Of a stretch of DNA of 9,020 nucleotides, positions 7,250-9,020 are shown one piece after another; the stretch's first letter is position 1, and each line of letters opens with the position of its first letter. This DNA is from CAYMST01 sp964393115 (GTDB lineage Bacteria; Bacteroidota; Bacteroidia; Cytophagales; Cyclobacteriaceae). The notes beneath the pieces are model-generated. The model did no database searches, had not been told where the DNA came from, and saw nothing but the letters and a program-made list of their open reading frames with translations. The DNA lies in contig CAYMST010000197.1 in the NCBI GenBank assembly GCA_964393115.1, positions 1 through 9,020 of the forward strand, read 5' to 3'. Both the position numbers and the translations under genes were made by a program.

Positions 7250-7278
7250 AGTAGATAAATGCGAAGTTGAATGATTAA

Positions 7279-7286
7279 CAAAACTA
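7279..7286 (-). promoter_or_regulatory. candidate -7 promoter element for dsbD
   Basis: The minus strand reads TAGTTTTG here, an exact match to the Bacteroidota -7 consensus TAnnTTTG, in the 43-nt gap between the M20 stop and the dsbD ATG. The predicted start of transcription near 7272 leaves a leader of about 23 nt. The -33 side is weak: the nearest TTG is 14 nt upstream (usual spacing is nearer 19) and the next is 26 nt upstream. A 5-bp inverted repeat (GATTA / TAATC) surrounds the box. dsbD may therefore have its own transcription start in addition to read-through. Confidence 0.35.
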
Positions 7287-7292
7287 ATCTAG

Positions 7293-8660
7293 CTAACGTT
7301 CAACGTGTGGATCAATTGAGTTAAAACTGGCATAGAACTCCTTCATTGTTTCGTAGCCCAACCAGAAATTTTTTAGCCCCAAATGTTCATTTGGAGAGTG
7401 TATGGCATCACTATTCAAACCAAATCCTATAAGAATCGAGTCAAGCTTTAATACTTGTTTGAACTCGGAAATGACCGGTATACTACCACCTTCTAAAGTC
7501 GGTATTGGTCTTTTGCCAAATACTTTTTCTACTGCAGTCTCAGCAATTTTATAAGGTACAGAATCCGTTGAGGTCAAGTAAGGCTGACCACCGTGATGTG
7601 GTTTAACTTTAATGGTCGTTCCCTTTGGAGCGCTATTTTCGAGGTATTCACACAGTTTTTTAGTGATAACTTCACTATCCTGACCTGCTGCTAGTCTAAT
7701 GCTTACTTTGGCATTTGCTACGGAAGGAAGTACCGTCTTGGCTCCTTCACCTATGTACCCTCCCCATATTCCATTCACGTCTAAAGATGGTCTTATACCT
7801 ACCCTTTCCAAGGTTGAATACCCTTCTTCTCCTCCAACATAATCAACACCAATTTCTCTTTTATATTCTTCAATATCAAATGGCGCGAGGCCTATTTGAT
7901 TTCTTTCCTCATCACTAAAGACCTTCACGCTATCGTATAACTCCGGAACAACAATTTGTCCCTTTGAATCCACCATTTCGCTAAGAAGTTTCGTTAGTGC
8001 ATTAATAGGGTTAATAACAGCACCTCCGTATACCCCGGAATGTAAATCTCTTTCTGGCCCCTTTAATTCGATTTCTACATAACACAATCCTCGTAAACCA
8101 ATAGTAATAGAAGGTGTTTCCATCGAAATCATACTGGTATCTGATACCGTGACGACATCAGCTTCTAATAGGTCTTTGTTTTCTTGCAAGAAGTCACTTA
8201 AATGAATTGAACCAATCTCCTCTTCTCCCTCAATCAAAAACTTGATATTACAGGCCAACTTATTTTCGGCAACAAGTGCTTCCACAGCTTTCATATGAAT
8301 GAACACCTGTCCCTTGTCGTCCGAGGCACCTCTTGCAAATATTTTTTCTTCTTTTATTTGCGGATCAAAAGGATCGCTATTCCATAATTCCAATGGATCG
8401 GCCGGTTGAACGTCATAATGACCATATATCAGAACAGTAGGAGCGTTGACATTAATCGTTTTAGATCCGTATATGATAGGATGACCTTGGGTTGGAAACT
8501 TTTTTACTTCATCACAACCAATTGCCTTTAAATTTTCTTTGACAAAATCTGCTGCTCTTTCGACATCGTCCTTTCGGCCTGGATCAGTGCTAATAGATGG
8601 AATAGAAAGGAACTCCTTAAGCTCCTCCATTATTCTCGATTGGGTTTCTTCAGTACTCAT
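7293..8660 (-). CDS. M20 family metallo-dipeptidase/peptidase (carnosinase/CNDP-like subgroup)
   Basis: Cytosolic two-zinc peptidase of 455 residues with no signal peptide; the family cleaves dipeptides and short peptides. The full M20 active-site set is visible: H81 and D83 (YGHYDVQP), bridging D114 (GASDDKG), catalytic E147 with zinc ligand E148 (EGEEEIGS), D174 (VSDTSMIS) and C-terminal H421 (SDAIHSPNE). H207 in DLHSGVYGG matches the residue that the dimerisation domain supplies to the partner subunit's active site. The length of about 450 and the LHSG and SDDKGQ motifs fit the dipeptidase branch (CNDP2 or PepV-like) rather than ArgE or DapE. Substrate cannot be read from sequence. ATG at 8660 follows the upstream stop by 9 nt, so it is probably co-transcribed with the acidic-tailed protein. 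No Shine-Dalgarno sequence is visible. Confidence 0.93.
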   Translation of the reverse strand: MSTEETQSRIMEELKEFLSIPSISTDPGRKDDVERAADFVKENLKAIGCDEVKKFPTQGHPIIYGSKTINVNAPTVLIYGHYDVQPADPLELWNSDPFDPQIKEEKIFARGASDDKGQVFIHMKAVEALVAENKLACNIKFLIEGEEEIGSIHLSDFLQENKDLLEADVVTVSDTSMISMETPSITIGLRGLCYVEIELKGPERDLHSGVYGGAVINPINALTKLLSEMVDSKGQIVVPELYDSVKVFSDEERNQIGLAPFDIEEYKREIGVDYVGGEEGYSTLERVGIRPSLDVNGIWGGYIGEGAKTVLPSVANAKVSIRLAAGQDSEVITKKLCEYLENSAPKGTTIKVKPHHGGQPYLTSTDSVPYKIAETAVEKVFGKRPIPTLEGGSIPVISEFKQVLKLDSILIGFGLNSDAIHSPNEHLGLKNFWLGYETMKEFYASFNSIDPHVER

Positions 8661-8669
8661 AATGCTAAA

Positions 8670-9020
8670 TCAGAAGCCAAGCCCACCCTCTTCTTCCTCA
8701 GTGTCCTCGCTTTCCTCTTCATCTTCGAAATAATCGTCTTCGTAATGCTCTTCTTCCTCTATGGTTTCATACTCATCAGAATGTAAGTCTGGAGAACTTG
8801 AGTGTAGGTCGTAAGGATCAGATATTCCGTAATAATTCAGTCTATAATCATCTACAAACTCTTGAGTAATTTCTAGACTTCCAACTTTTGACACAAATCC
8901 ACCAAAAGTAACCTTATTCTCGTTTGAATACTTACGTACCAACTCATTGAACGTATCGTTTGAAGAAAGAATCGAAAGTGTATTATCTGTAAAGCTAAAG
9001 TGATACCAAGTAACCGGTCC
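8670..9020 (-). CDS. C-terminal part of an unidentified protein with a very acidic tail (5' end outside the window)
   Basis: At least 116 residues of a protein that I do not recognise. The frame stays open to the last base of the window: it begins GPVTWYHFSFTDNTLSI and runs on without a stop or an ATG, so the true start lies beyond 9020; an internal TTG at 8942 is a poor candidate. The visible part has a mixed beta/helix-looking stretch (about 1-70), then a linker (DPYDLHSSSPDLHSDEY) and a tail in which 21 of the last 35 residues are Glu or Asp, ending GGLGF. There is no membrane segment and no cysteine in the visible part. The stop is 9 nt before the M20 start codon, so the two are probably one transcript. 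It could be a chaperone-, nucleic-acid-mimic- or binding-type protein, but nothing here decides it. Confidence 0.75.
   Translation of the reverse strand, partial: GPVTWYHFSFTDNTLSILSSNDTFNELVRKYSNENKVTFGGFVSKVGSLEITQEFVDDYRLNYYGISDPYDLHSSSPDLHSDEYETIEEEEHYEDDYFEDEEESEDTEEEEGGLGF
8688..8777 (-). repeat. low-complexity Glu/Asp codon tract
   Basis: Purine-rich, GAA/GAG/GAT-rich coding tract (seen on the plus strand as a run of TTC, CTC, TCC and CTT) at the end of the partial gene. It encodes acidic clusters of four Glu near its start, EDEEESED in the middle and four Glu at its end, broken by Tyr, His and Phe. Mixed Glu and Asp codons argue against a recent pure triplet expansion, though the tract is the kind that can slip in replication. 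It is the most biased composition in the window. Confidence 0.7.

Noticed and set aside
8670..8942. A complete 90-residue acidic gene starting at TTG 8942
   Set aside because: The frame continues open from 8943 to 9020 with protein-like sequence, so the gene is partial and starts outside the window.

Overview
The window is an AT-rich bacterial segment that almost certainly comes from the phylum Bacteroidota, probably a Cytophagales-type or other environmental lineage; genus and species cannot be read from it. The evidence is a protein with an OmpA C-terminus, a PD40 propeller and a CarboxypepD-like module, DsbD and M23 proteins of the Bacteroidota type, signal peptides with Gln right after the cleavage site, poor Shine-Dalgarno sites, and promoter-like boxes resembling TAnnTTTG. 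No rRNA, tRNA, CRISPR array, insertion sequence or phage gene was seen.

Layout: one plus-strand gene (14-838) encodes an exported transglutaminase-like (papain-fold) protein with a TPR-like tail. It meets a minus-strand array tail to tail, with no base between the two stop codons. The array, in its own transcription order, is: the C-terminal part of an unidentified protein with a very acidic tail (9020 and beyond to 8670); a cytosolic M20 metallopeptidase (8660-7293); the membrane reductase DsbD (7249-5243); a membrane-anchored M23 LysM/OapA-type peptidoglycan peptidase (5179-3866); a small CarboxypepD-like plus OmpA protein (3755-3024); and a large OmpA protein with a discoidin-like N-terminus and a PD40 propeller (3013-839). 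Gaps in the array are 9, 43, 63, 110 and 10 nt. The first and last pairs look co-transcribed. The 43- and 63-nt gaps hold candidate Bacteroidota promoters, so the array may be several transcription units rather than one.

How the genes may work together: the downstream part has a cell-envelope theme. DsbD moves reducing power from the cytoplasm to the periplasm. The M23 enzyme would cut or remodel peptidoglycan cross-links, and the two OmpA-domain proteins would hold onto peptidoglycan. The large one resembles the PorE type of type IX secretion or gliding-associated protein, but with a different N-terminus. The M20 peptidase and the acidic-tailed protein look like a separate pair.

The points most worth following are: the discoidin-PD40-CarboxypepD-OmpA architecture next to a second CarboxypepD-OmpA gene; the M23 enzyme whose HxH zinc motif reads H-L-C, beside a DsbD that could keep that Cys reduced; and the acidic-tailed protein that runs off the window edge. 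Nothing here is clearly a new defence or mobile system; most of the window is ordinary chromosomal housekeeping and envelope content.
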